A DNA stretch of 54,285 nucleotides, from contig JAHJOQ010000004.1 of assembly GCA_018820315.1 (NCBI GenBank), forward strand, positions 1 to 54,285. Reading direction: 5' to 3'. The position numbers were made by a program, and so were the translations under genes. Position 1 is the stretch's first letter, and each line of letters starts with the position of its first letter. The DNA is from Candidatus Zixiibacteriota bacterium (GTDB lineage: Bacteria; Zixibacteria; MSB-5A5; JAABVY01; JAHJOQ01). The notes beneath the pieces were generated by a model, which was given only the letters and a program-made list of their open reading frames with translations, was not told the origin of the DNA and did no database searches. Of this stretch, positions 18,196 through 26,669 are shown piece after piece.

Positions 18196-19382
18196 GTCAT
18201 AAAGATTTTCTTGCTGTCCTTAAGGACCTGAAAGATATTTTCCTCAAGTTCATACTTCGAACTCACACTGCGCCGCTCGGCAAGAGGGATTGATATCTCT
18301 TTCTTGATCTCCGATTCCAGGGAGCGAAGCACATTTGTTCCGAGCATCGATCCGACAAACGCGAGCTGCTCTCCAAGGATGTGGTTCAGACCCGATAGCA
18401 GTTTGTGGAGTCTCGCCTCCTTGGGGATCTTATTTGCGGTTCGTCGAAAATTCTCGAAATTCGTCTTGAAATCGGACGATCCGAGCCCGGTGAAATACGC
18501 CCAGACACCTTTGCGATATGCCGCAAACATATTGGTGATGCACGAATTATCGGGGCCGAGCTTACGTTCCAGCTTTCGGCGAATCGAGTCGAAACAGGCT
18601 GTATACAGGCGCAGAACCAGCCACCACAGTTGCTCTTCCTCATCCGTGTCCTCTTTTTCCGCGGCGGCTTTGACGCCTGAGACTATAACAAGATTCGAGA
18701 GTATGAGTTTGTACATTCCTCGATATGTTGCGAACTCCCCTATCGGGGAAGCCGCGACTATATCAGGAAGTGATCGCTCGCCATTGATAAGCCACAGGAT
18801 CTGGAATTCTTCCGGCGAAAGGACTATTTCATCAGACTTAGCATTGGGACTGAGAACCACTTTGAGCAACTGATTCTCCTTCGGAAGGGATCTCTGAATT
18901 TCAAGCCACTCATCGATTCGACGAGTTCCTTCCATGATGAGGCTCACAGTCTGCAGTTCGACAAGAATGTCCTTCACAGTGGGAAGCTTCCCCTCGCTGA
19001 AGATGAACTCGCCTGACTCCCAGGAGAAGAGATTATAGACGATCTCTTCAACTTGGAGCTTGAGGCAGTCTGTAATTTCCTCGCGCGAGAAGAGTCCCAT
19101 ATCTACAAGAACCTGGCCAAGTCGCTTCCCGGTATTCTTGTGCATATGCAGCGCGCGATCGAGATCGGCCTTGACTATTCGTCCCCGTCTCAACAGAAGT
19201 CCGCCGAGATAATCTTCCTCTGCTCCTCTGGAGGTCGCATAGATGATGTTCCCAGCTTTGAAGCAGACTTCCTTCTGCGTAGCGCCCTTAGTAATTGATA
19301 GAATACCGGTCTTCTTTCCGGTTGAAAGGAGCTGCAGAATATCCGGAAACGCTACCGTTTTCAGATTGCCGGTAAAGCTCAT
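18192..19382 (-). CDS. DUF4388 (PATAN) domain protein
   Basis: The 396-residue protein begins with a DUF4388/PATAN domain (FTGNLKTVAFPDILQLLSTGKKTGILSI), a domain often found beside response regulators and gliding or pilus regulators. Residues 70-150 resemble an MshEN-like helical part (RLGQVLVDMGLFSREEI). A second DUF4388-like stretch (SFPDIVAAS region) and a helical C-terminal region follow. It is the first gene of the apparent operon that ends with pilS. No enzyme motif is visible. Confidence 0.82.
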   Translation of the reverse strand: MSFTGNLKTVAFPDILQLLSTGKKTGILSITKGATQKEVCFKAGNIIYATSRGAEEDYLGGLLLRRGRIVKADLDRALHMHKNTGKRLGQVLVDMGLFSREEITDCLKLQVEEIVYNLFSWESGEFIFSEGKLPTVKDILVELQTVSLIMEGTRRIDEWLEIQRSLPKENQLLKVVLSPNAKSDEIVLSPEEFQILWLINGERSLPDIVAASPIGEFATYRGMYKLILSNLVIVSGVKAAAEKEDTDEEEQLWWLVLRLYTACFDSIRRKLERKLGPDNSCITNMFAAYRKGVWAYFTGLGSSDFKTNFENFRRTANKIPKEARLHKLLSGLNHILGEQLAFVGSMLGTNVLRSLESEIKKEISIPLAERRSVSSKYELEENIFQVLKDSKKIFMT

Positions 19383-19542
19383 ATATTATCCAGGCCGAGG
19401 TTACTCTACCACGTATTGTTTCTCTATCATTATCGGGCAGCAGGATGAATTACTTTACTGCGCGGGAGCAAAACTGCTTTATATGAAGCGGGTTTACAGC
19501 GAAAAAGTGGGAGATTCCCCATCATGGTTTCAGTTGCTGTTG

Positions 19543-21786
19543 TCAGTCAACGGTGATGGCGGTTTTGACCTCAATCTTGGCACTTCTGATATCGAATTGA
19601 ACAGCACCAGACCGAGAAACATCAAACACAGCGATGCCGAATTCACCAATCTCCTTGTCCAGAAAATCAAGATCAGCGTGATTCTCATCCATTGGACGAT
19701 TGAAGACAATCAACCTCTTTGGAGCCAGCAGTTTAAGTTTGTCGATGAATCTCAAAGCATCTGTTCCCGGATACGGCAACGCCAGGATTTCGAGGTTCCT
19801 CACATCATTTGTATCTAGCAGATCGAGATGAGCCCATCGAGAGAGCCAGATCATGAGCTTACCATCAAGTAGCACTTCCATTATCTCAATACCCTGAGAT
19901 GACTTAGCCATTTCCACACGGTAAATTGAACCAACTCGGACAAAACCTGTATCAGGAGGAAGCAGGTCTGCCGCTTCCACGCCAACCGCCTCGGAAATCT
20001 CAGAGTCCGATGGAGCGCACTGCTCCCATATATCGGCGCTGCCAACGCCTTCACCGATCAGATATGGCAGAATGATCTGATTGACCTGGTCGAAACCCTC
20101 TCCTGAGTCAGCGTTTGTCGCGATCAGATCGAAATCAGGCGGAATGTGAACATGCAGCCCGGACCGCTGCCCCAGATCCAGAAACGTGACGGTCGGCCCA
20201 CTTCTCCAGTCAGCAACCACACTTCTCCAGGACGCAATGCTCCCCCAGGCGAGCAGAATTGCCAGAAGATACCTGACATTCCGTCTCGATCTCATGACCG
20301 AGAAAAGAGCGAACAGGGTGCAGTAATAGAAGATGATAGTCGAGAGATCAGGTGGAGAGAGTGACAATTTCACCAATGGAAGTGATGCAAAGAAGTCGAC
20401 AGCCCTGATCGACATATGCAGGAAGAATTGCGTTCCGACGGCAATGACATCCGATAGAAACGGGATCGGTGCGAGGATTACGAGCAGCAACGACAGCACT
20501 ACTGCAATTGACGAAATGGGAATCACGACCAGATTCGACAGAAAAGATATCAATGGGATCCTGCCGAAATAATAGGCAAGGATTGGGGCAACCATCAGTT
20601 GGACGACCACTGACGAGAGCACGATCATCAGCCCGTAATCCAGAACCCATCTCTTCCACCGCGATCGCCAGCGGTGTCGCGGCAACATATGCTTCAGGAA
20701 GTACACAAGACTGAACGCTGCCACAAACGATAGCTGAAAGCCGATGTCGAACAGCATCAGAGGATCGTACAGCAGTATTAGCAGCGCTGCCACTGCCACT
20801 ATATTCACCAGACTTCCCTTGCGATAGACGATTCTGCCGACCAGGACCAAGCCGATCATTAGTGATGCTCTTATCACAGAGGGCTGGTTGAATGAAAGCT
20901 GACAAAAGATCACGATGACCACCAGCGACAGTGCAAACAGAAGCCGTCTCGGCAATCCCGCGAGCCTGAAAAGCAGCATGACCGTGCCGGTCACAAGGGC
21001 AACATTTGAGCCGGAGACCGCGAGAAGGTGCAGTGTGCCGGTGTCCTTGAAACGCTCATAAATCTGCCGTGGAATGAACCTCGTCTCTCCTATCAGAAAT
21101 CCGGCAATAAGATACCTTTCTGAGCCTAGAATTTGTTTCCCAAACAGGTCGAGAATATAGCCACGCAATGGAATTACGACTTTCGACAGCATCGGGCTTC
21201 CAGTTCCATGCTCAAGTACCTTGATCCTCTGCCAATGATTCGGATGGATACAAGAGGCAATCTTTTTCAGCATAAGATACCGCTTGTAGTCAAAACCGTG
21301 GAAGTTTCGCCGCTCAACTGGAGGGCGGGGGACACCTTCAACAGATATTCTATCCGCATAATTGAAGCGATCATCGAATCGATCGATTTTTACAAGAAGT
21401 AGTCCTGATGTCTCCAGTGTCCCGCTCTTGAGACGGATACTGTCGCATCTGACTGTCAAATACGTTCGGTCAGGCCTGAGATCCGGTTCGTTAGCCAGCA
21501 CCCCGTAGACAGTGGATTCCTGTCTGACGTGGTTGAAATGTGAGATATGATTGGCCGGCATGTTCGATGCAAGCAAGTTATATCTGAAGATGCCCAGAGT
21601 CACAATGCAGCATGCTGCCGCGACACGCCATGCGATGTCCCAATTCTTGATAAGAGATACGAGCGTCACACAGAAACATCCCACCAGGACGCAGAAAGTC
21701 AGGAAATCTGGTGGATGCACTTCCCTGCCGATCAGCACGCCTACTATCAGCAATGTACATGCAACGAGCCCCGGATACTTTTTCAT
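19543..21786 (-). CDS. comEC: ComEC/Rec2 DNA-uptake channel, degenerate nuclease-like domain
   Basis: ComEC carries transforming DNA across the inner membrane. The 747-residue protein has two N-terminal helices, an OB-fold region (about 60-190) and a polytopic Competence domain with the typical LLAVSGSNVALVTG motif. The C-terminal part begins like the usual metallo-beta-lactamase-type domain (VTFLDLGQ), but the HxHxDH metal motif is missing: the expected place holds IWEQCAPSD. The soluble domain is therefore probably inactive as a nuclease. Its start overlaps the murJ stop by 4 bp. With pilBTC next door, natural transformation is plausible. Confidence 0.9.
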   Translation of the reverse strand: MKKYPGLVACTLLIVGVLIGREVHPPDFLTFCVLVGCFCVTLVSLIKNWDIAWRVAAACCIVTLGIFRYNLLASNMPANHISHFNHVRQESTVYGVLANEPDLRPDRTYLTVRCDSIRLKSGTLETSGLLLVKIDRFDDRFNYADRISVEGVPRPPVERRNFHGFDYKRYLMLKKIASCIHPNHWQRIKVLEHGTGSPMLSKVVIPLRGYILDLFGKQILGSERYLIAGFLIGETRFIPRQIYERFKDTGTLHLLAVSGSNVALVTGTVMLLFRLAGLPRRLLFALSLVVIVIFCQLSFNQPSVIRASLMIGLVLVGRIVYRKGSLVNIVAVAALLILLYDPLMLFDIGFQLSFVAAFSLVYFLKHMLPRHRWRSRWKRWVLDYGLMIVLSSVVVQLMVAPILAYYFGRIPLISFLSNLVVIPISSIAVVLSLLLVILAPIPFLSDVIAVGTQFFLHMSIRAVDFFASLPLVKLSLSPPDLSTIIFYYCTLFALFSVMRSRRNVRYLLAILLAWGSIASWRSVVADWRSGPTVTFLDLGQRSGLHVHIPPDFDLIATNADSGEGFDQVNQIILPYLIGEGVGSADIWEQCAPSDSEISEAVGVEAADLLPPDTGFVRVGSIYRVEMAKSSQGIEIMEVLLDGKLMIWLSRWAHLDLLDTNDVRNLEILALPYPGTDALRFIDKLKLLAPKRLIVFNRPMDENHADLDFLDKEIGEFGIAVFDVSRSGAVQFDIRSAKIEVKTAITVD

Positions 21787-23354
21787 TTACGTTTCCCGAA
21801 TAGCTCCTTCAGAGAATCGAGTTCGATAATTCGCATAAGTCTCGTGATCCCGAAATAGATTAGGCCTGCCCCGACAAGCATCACCGCAGAGTAAGCCAAC
21901 CATTCCAACTTTGCGCCGTCGTGAATGTCACAAGGGTAGAATCTCTGCCCAATGATAAGAACAAGAGCTATCAGAGTGGCAGATGCGGCAATCTTGATGA
22001 AGCCGATCAACTCTCCCCTGACCGAGAGAATCGGCAATCGCCTTGACAGGAACAGAAGCAGCAGTGCGAAGTTGAGCCAGCCTGAGCACGCCACGGCGAG
22101 ACTCAGCCCTTTGAAATCGAGATACCCTTTGAAAACAAAACAGAGGATTATATTCACCAATACACTTATCACGGATACTGCTACGGGGATACGAGTCTCT
22201 TTCATCGCATAGAACATAGGGACGGTGATACGAACAGAAGAGTACGCCACCAGCCCGATGGCGTAATATGCCAGCGCCGATGCAGTCTCCACAGTGTCGG
22301 CTGCAGCAAATTGACTATGCTGGTACAACAGCGCAACGATAGGTTCTCCTGCAAATAGCAATACCGCCTGAGCAGGCAGTACAAGAAACAATCCGAATCT
22401 GAGGCTACGGATATAGAGCTGAGCCATACCATTCAGGTCTTTCTCGGCCGCAAGTCTGGAGGCGCTTGGCAACGCGACTGTAGCTATCGCAACACCGAAC
22501 AGACCGAGCGGAAGGTGCAACAGCCGATACGCATAGTCAAGATACGAGACCGCTCCATCCGATAGTCTGGACGCAAGGTTAGTGATTACGAAGACATTGA
22601 CTTGCGTGGCCGCGAGGCCGATCACCATCGGCGCCATCAGTTTCAGGATCAGCTTGAGATCGGGATTGTTGAATTTGAAGTCGAATTTAAACCGAAATCC
22701 GGCCCTTCGGAGCTGAGGCAACTGCACAAATGTCTGGCCAAGACCCCCGACAAGTACGCCGATTGCCATGCCGAGAATCGGTGGATCAGTAAATGGGCAT
22801 ATCAGGAATCCGGCGGCTATCATTCCCACATTGAGCAGCACCGGAGCGAATGCCGGAGTGCCGAACTTGCCGAGCGCGTTCAACATCCCCATGAAAAGAG
22901 CTGCAATAGAGACAATCAGCAGGAACGGCATCATCACTCTACCAAGCATGACCGTCAGTTCGAATTTGCCGGGAATATCCTCGAATCCCGGCGCAAGCGC
23001 CGAGACGATCGCGGGCGCCGCCAAAATCCCGACTATGACCAGCAGTCCGACAGCCACCAGCAGGAAACTCAGCACCATATTGGCTGTCTGCATGGCGTCA
23101 GATCTGCCAACTTCTTTGAGCTTTGTTGTGAAAATCGGTATGAATGCCGCCGACAACGCTCCTTCGGCGAACATATCTCGAAGCAGGTTGGGGATTTTGA
23201 ACGCAGCAACGAATGCATCGTTAGCGTCGGATGCCCCAAACAGACCCGACATTACGCTCATCCGCACCATGCCGAGCACTCGCGAGGCAAATGTGCCCGC
23301 CGAGACCTTGGCTGTCGATCTCACAAAGTGCGGTTGTTCGGGACTATTTTTCAT
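21783..23354 (-). CDS. murJ: Lipid II flippase MurJ
   Basis: MurJ moves lipid II across the inner membrane for peptidoglycan synthesis. The 523-residue protein has about 14 membrane helices and the family segments SRVLGMVRMSVMSGLFGAS and DAFVAAFKIPNLLRDMFAEG near the N terminus. ATG 23354 is preferred to a TTG at 23360. It overlaps comEC by 4 bp and is divergent from rpsT, whose -35 box touches the murJ start codon. Confidence 0.95.
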   Translation of the reverse strand: MKNSPEQPHFVRSTAKVSAGTFASRVLGMVRMSVMSGLFGASDANDAFVAAFKIPNLLRDMFAEGALSAAFIPIFTTKLKEVGRSDAMQTANMVLSFLLVAVGLLVIVGILAAPAIVSALAPGFEDIPGKFELTVMLGRVMMPFLLIVSIAALFMGMLNALGKFGTPAFAPVLLNVGMIAAGFLICPFTDPPILGMAIGVLVGGLGQTFVQLPQLRRAGFRFKFDFKFNNPDLKLILKLMAPMVIGLAATQVNVFVITNLASRLSDGAVSYLDYAYRLLHLPLGLFGVAIATVALPSASRLAAEKDLNGMAQLYIRSLRFGLFLVLPAQAVLLFAGEPIVALLYQHSQFAAADTVETASALAYYAIGLVAYSSVRITVPMFYAMKETRIPVAVSVISVLVNIILCFVFKGYLDFKGLSLAVACSGWLNFALLLLFLSRRLPILSVRGELIGFIKIAASATLIALVLIIGQRFYPCDIHDGAKLEWLAYSAVMLVGAGLIYFGITRLMRIIELDSLKELFGKRK

Positions 23355-23381
23355 TGACAAACCAGACGTTTTGGCTATATT
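23354..23381 (+). promoter_or_regulatory. Promoter of rpsT
   Basis: TTGACA (23354-23359) and TATATT (23376-23381) are separated by 16 bp. Transcription should begin near 23388, leaving a leader of about 38 nt before rpsT. The -35 box shares a base with the divergent murJ start codon. Confidence 0.8.
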
Positions 23382-23425
23382 CAGCCTTCAGAATAACGTT
23401 TTTTAGCCAAATAAAGGAGCTTTGA

Positions 23426-23692
23426 TTGGCGCATCACTTACACACAAAGAAAGCTATCCGGCAGTCGGACAGGCGCAGAAGGCGTAACCAGACCACGAAG
23501 TCGAAGATGAAAACCTCGATCAAGCAGTTTCTTGCATCCGAGGCTGCCGATGTGAAGCTGGCCGCTCTCAAGCGGGCGCAGACGGCAATCGACCGCGCTG
23601 CCAAGAAGAACATCATTCATAAGAATGCTGCTGCTCGCAGGAAATCTCAGCTTGCTCGCGCTTATAACAATCTGGTCAAGTCTCATTCCTGA
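23426..23692 (+). CDS. rpsT: Ribosomal protein S20
   Basis: S20 is a small, basic 16S-rRNA-binding protein of the 30S subunit. The 88-residue sequence shows the family pattern (KSKMKTSIKQFLASEA ... KKNIIHKNAAARRKSQLARA). The start is TTG, with AAGGAG 6 nt upstream. Weak starts are known for S20 in other bacteria, where they allow autoregulation; whether that holds here is inferred. Confidence 0.97.
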   Translation: MAHHLHTKKAIRQSDRRRRRNQTTKSKMKTSIKQFLASEAADVKLAALKRAQTAIDRAAKKNIIHKNAAARRKSQLARAYNNLVKSHS

Positions 23693-23718
23693 TCTGCCGC
23701 TTTCGGTTATGTAGATAT

Positions 23719-23741
23719 CTGCCGGCGCCTGTCACCGGCAG
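23719..23741. terminator. Hairpin between rpsT and the convergent reductase gene
   Basis: A 7-bp stem CTGCCGG / CCGGCAG (23719-23725 with 23735-23741, 9-nt loop) is followed on the plus strand by TTCCTATTT. It overlaps the 3' end of the convergent reductase gene and could end transcription from both sides. The U-run is poor. Confidence 0.4.
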
Positions 23742-24925
23742 TTCCTATTTCCAGACCAATCGGGGGGCGAGTTTATCAACCCCGGCATCCGTGTCAGAAT
23801 CTTTCTGATCACGTCCACAGAATCTATGGCGTAAGTCTTCTTCCCGGCAAATATTTCTTCCGCAAATCCAACCACAAAATCGAGTTCCTCCGGCTTCAAC
23901 CTGCGGAATATCTGGTGAGCCAGAGAATACATGCGTAGTCTACGCCCGAATATCGCCATGAATCGCTTCGGGTATTCTTTCAAAATCGCCGCCCTATTCC
24001 CATTCTGCACACTTTCGGCCGCAAGTTCTCCCGCCAATTTGCCGGAATATAGCGCCGTAGCGATTCCCGCACCGGTAAGAGAATCGATCAGACGAGCAGC
24101 ATCGCCTACGACCATGAGATTATCCTTCAGCATGGTGTGGCGACCCTCGAACAGCGGCACAACGCCCATCATCTTCTGAGTGATCTTGAACCGATCAAAC
24201 CGGCTGCTCATGAAGCGATCAAGCTGCTCAAACGGATTCAAGTGTTTCGCCATTGTCGGGATCAATCCGAGGCCGACATTGGCCGAATCTGGCCCCTTCG
24301 GGAATACCCATATATATCCACCGGGAGCGATGTCGAAATTGAAATGGAATTCGGGAGTTTCCGGTTCAATGGAGATGCCCTCGATACGGTATTGTGCGCA
24401 ACTCGCTACACGAGACGGCAGCAACGGCTTCACCAGCCCTGCCTGCCTTGCGATGGTCGATTCGATGCCATCGGCTGCAACAAGAATCTTGAACTCGACA
24501 GTTTTCCGCTCACCGTTTGAGACCACATCTATTCTGACAAACCGCCCATCTTCATATACAGGTTTCTCAGCCCTCCAGCCCTTAGCGATCTCAGAACCGG
24601 CATCTTCGGCCATCTTTGAGATATACGGCTCGAATTTCGATCTATCGAGTATGTAACCGGCATTGGGATGATCGATAAACATCGATTTGCCGTTCTGAGA
24701 AAACAGCTTTGCGCCGCTGACCCTGCTACTGATCCAATCTTCATTCGGCTCCAGCACTTGAGACAGTCCCGTGCAGCTTATCCCCTCGGCACAGGAGACC
24801 GGCTGGCCGATCTTGCGGTGGGTTTCGAGCAGAAGGACTTCGGCTCCGGCACGTGAAGCCGACAACGCGGCGGACAGACCTCCCGGCCCTCCGCCTACGA
24901 CTACGACATCATACTTTGATTTCAT
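23732..24925 (-). CDS. Geranylgeranyl-reductase-family FAD oxidoreductase
   Basis: This 397-residue flavoprotein belongs to the geranylgeranyl reductase family, which saturates isoprenoid double bonds in archaeal lipids, chlorophyll side chains or menaquinone tails. It has the FAD-binding GGGPGG motif (11-16), Cys45 in PVSCAEGIS, the family motif GGYIWVFPKG, and the second FAD motif VVGDAARLIDSLTGAGI. It overlaps the upstream ferredoxin gene by 17 bp, which points to that ferredoxin as its electron donor. The substrate cannot be told from sequence; menaquinone or a polyprenyl lipid is a reasonable guess. Confidence 0.88.
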   Translation of the reverse strand: MKSKYDVVVVGGGPGGLSAALSASRAGAEVLLLETHRKIGQPVSCAEGISCTGLSQVLEPNEDWISSRVSGAKLFSQNGKSMFIDHPNAGYILDRSKFEPYISKMAEDAGSEIAKGWRAEKPVYEDGRFVRIDVVSNGERKTVEFKILVAADGIESTIARQAGLVKPLLPSRVASCAQYRIEGISIEPETPEFHFNFDIAPGGYIWVFPKGPDSANVGLGLIPTMAKHLNPFEQLDRFMSSRFDRFKITQKMMGVVPLFEGRHTMLKDNLMVVGDAARLIDSLTGAGIATALYSGKLAGELAAESVQNGNRAAILKEYPKRFMAIFGRRLRMYSLAHQIFRRLKPEELDFVVGFAEEIFAGKKTYAIDSVDVIRKILTRMPGLINSPPDWSGNRNCR

Positions 24926-25106
24926 CTTTGAGTAAAATCGCTCGTGATGGACATGTGATTACGCAGAGATTGCACAGCGTGCACGCGTTCGGAATCTCGC
25001 GGACGCCATCAGCTTCGAGGATAATGGCGTCGAACGGGCATACAGCCACACATCCGCCGCATTCCCCGCACAGCGCCTCATCTATTGTCAAACAGAGTTC
25101 AAACAT
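24909..25106 (-). CDS. 2[4Fe-4S] ferredoxin
   Basis: This 65-residue ferredoxin has two full CxxCxxCxxxCP motifs (Cys13, 16, 19, 23 and Cys42, 45, 48, 52), so it should hold two [4Fe-4S] clusters. It overlaps the next reductase gene by 17 bp. Dedicated reductase-ferredoxin pairs of this type are known in methanogens, and the arrangement here suggests the same partnership. Confidence 0.92.
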   Translation of the reverse strand: MFELCLTIDEALCGECGGCVAVCPFDAIILEADGVREIPNACTLCNLCVITCPSRAILLKDEIKV

Positions 25107-25216
25107 GACAGAGGATATGGTAAACCGAATCGGTCACGATTTCAACATAAATATGGGGGAGTCACTGATGGTAGACCAGAGAGGCAGAACCGCTCCGGGA
25201 TTTTGCCCTACATATA

Positions 25217-25747
25217 TCAAAAACTCACAACCAACCCGACACCCTGTCCCGTAAACGCGAGTTTGATTGTGGTCGATGGTTTTTCGGAGCGCATGAGCTG
25301 CTTGTTGTTGAATATCTTGACGGCTGTGTTGCGGTGTTTATAGACACGTTGATCAAGATCGAAGCTGATAGCAGCCAGAGCAACACCTGCTACCATTGTA
25401 GCCGTCTCATTGTCCCATCCGGTTCGAAATGCGCTCGCCAGCGACATTCCGATACAGGCGCCGCTTGCTACCATCAAGAATGAGGAGGTCGCACGACACG
25501 CATCTGCCTTGCTCAATCTGGATATTGCTTCGGGGCAGTCGATCATGATTTCCCTGAGATTGGATGACCCCACCTTATATACGCCATGGTAGTACTCGCA
25601 ACTCGAGTGCTTATGTCTGATTCTGATAGTGTCGACCTTAGCTTCGGTCTGGGCAAGACACGGTGCGGCTGTGCCGACCATCATAATGATCGTGCAAATG
25701 GCAGTTAGCATATACCCGAATACTGCAATCTTAGTTTGTATCCACAT
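25217..25747 (-). CDS. Hypothetical exported or membrane protein
   Basis: The 176-residue protein has a signal-like N terminus (hydrophobic to about residue 32, ending CLAQT). It has two later hydrophobic stretches (about 90-106 and 117-128). I do not recognise the family. Two cysteines (in HSSCEYYHG and IDCPEA) could form a disulfide. It follows the GWxTD gene after 21 bp and is probably co-transcribed with it. Confidence 0.65.
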   Translation of the reverse strand: MWIQTKIAVFGYMLTAICTIIMMVGTAAPCLAQTEAKVDTIRIRHKHSSCEYYHGVYKVGSSNLREIMIDCPEAISRLSKADACRATSSFLMVASGACIGMSLASAFRTGWDNETATMVAGVALAAISFDLDQRVYKHRNTAVKIFNNKQLMRSEKPSTTIKLAFTGQGVGLVVSF

Positions 25748-25768
25748 ATGCCTATGCAGACTCCCGGC

Positions 25769-26476
25769 TCACCGATGAGGATCTGCTTTCCATTGTGACT
25801 GTTTCGGGCCGACCGGTCCCATCATCAGGCGGGTGTCGTCGATCTCCCCCTCCGCAGTGGAATAGACCTGCGTGTATGCGCCATACCCGTCGAAATCAGC
25901 GAAAACGAATGTTAGTTTCGACGAACTGTATCTTGAGAACACGCTCGTTGTTTTCCCTCTACTTGCCGGGCGATCATACTCCCACACAATGACAGATCTG
26001 ATTCTGAACATTTTGAATTCCGGTTCGCTCTGCTCTGTCATCCAGCTCTCAATCTGAAAACCGCCGATATTATCGAAATCCTCCCTGACCATCGGATCTA
26101 GGTAGATCTCAGCAGGAGGCCCGTAAATGATATAGACACGCCCCCGATCAGTCTGAGAGCCTCGTAAATTCGACTCGCGGAAGTGCTCTTCGGAGTATTG
26201 GAATCGTCTGTCATATTCCTGCTTCACTTCATTCTCAGGTGTGCCGGGCGTTGGATCGAGGTTTGCCCAGAAATCACTGAGAAATCGCTCGACATCTTCT
26301 CTTGAGTCGAGCTTTTTCAGTTCGCGGAGCTGTTCGTCGGTAGATATGTGGCGAATTGCCCTCGCAGCCTCATCGCCTAAGGTATCAGCTTCCCGCAATG
26401 AAGAAAGGCAGCCATTCAGAAACAAAGCAGGAATCATGCTGTAGATAAGTAGTACAACCGTAGCTGCGCGCGTCAT
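25769..26476 (-). CDS. GWxTD-domain lipoprotein
   Basis: The protein has 235 residues. A lipobox (FLNGC, Cys23) marks it as a lipoprotein. The body matches the GWxTD domain: LREADTLGDEAARAIRHISTDEQLRELKKL, then FWANLDPTPGTPENE, RVYIIYGPPAEIY and VWEYDR. This domain is common in FCB-group and related bacteria and its function is unknown. ATG 26476 has GGAG 7 nt upstream and starts the lipoprotein signal directly; the longer frame adds 15 basic residues. A clear promoter lies at 26584-26612. Confidence 0.86.
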   Translation of the reverse strand: MTRAATVVLLIYSMIPALFLNGCLSSLREADTLGDEAARAIRHISTDEQLRELKKLDSREDVERFLSDFWANLDPTPGTPENEVKQEYDRRFQYSEEHFRESNLRGSQTDRGRVYIIYGPPAEIYLDPMVREDFDNIGGFQIESWMTEQSEPEFKMFRIRSVIVWEYDRPASRGKTTSVFSRYSSSKLTFVFADFDGYGAYTQVYSTAEGEIDDTRLMMGPVGPKQSQWKADPHR

Positions 26477-26583
26477 GTGGTTTCTCCGCTGTCTGATCTT
26501 GAAAAGCCTACCCCGCGACAACCTGCCAAGCCCCCCACTTGTGTTCCAGCCGGATCAACAACTGAATCTTAGATCGTAGGAAT

Positions 26584-26612
26584 AGGATAATAGCGTATTG
26601 CGTTGATGTCAA
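26584..26612 (-). promoter_or_regulatory. Promoter of the GWxTD lipoprotein gene
   Basis: On the minus strand TTGACA (26612-26607) and TATCCT (26589-26584) are 17 bp apart. The start point would be near 26577, about 100 nt before the gene. The -35 box is one arm of a 9-bp inverted repeat (TGATGTCAA / TTGACATCA, arms 15 bp apart), which could bind a regulator. Confidence 0.65.
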
Positions 26613-26669
26613 GGTGGAAACTACAGATTGACATCACTTTTTTCTATGCGACAATCTGTATTGAAGATA

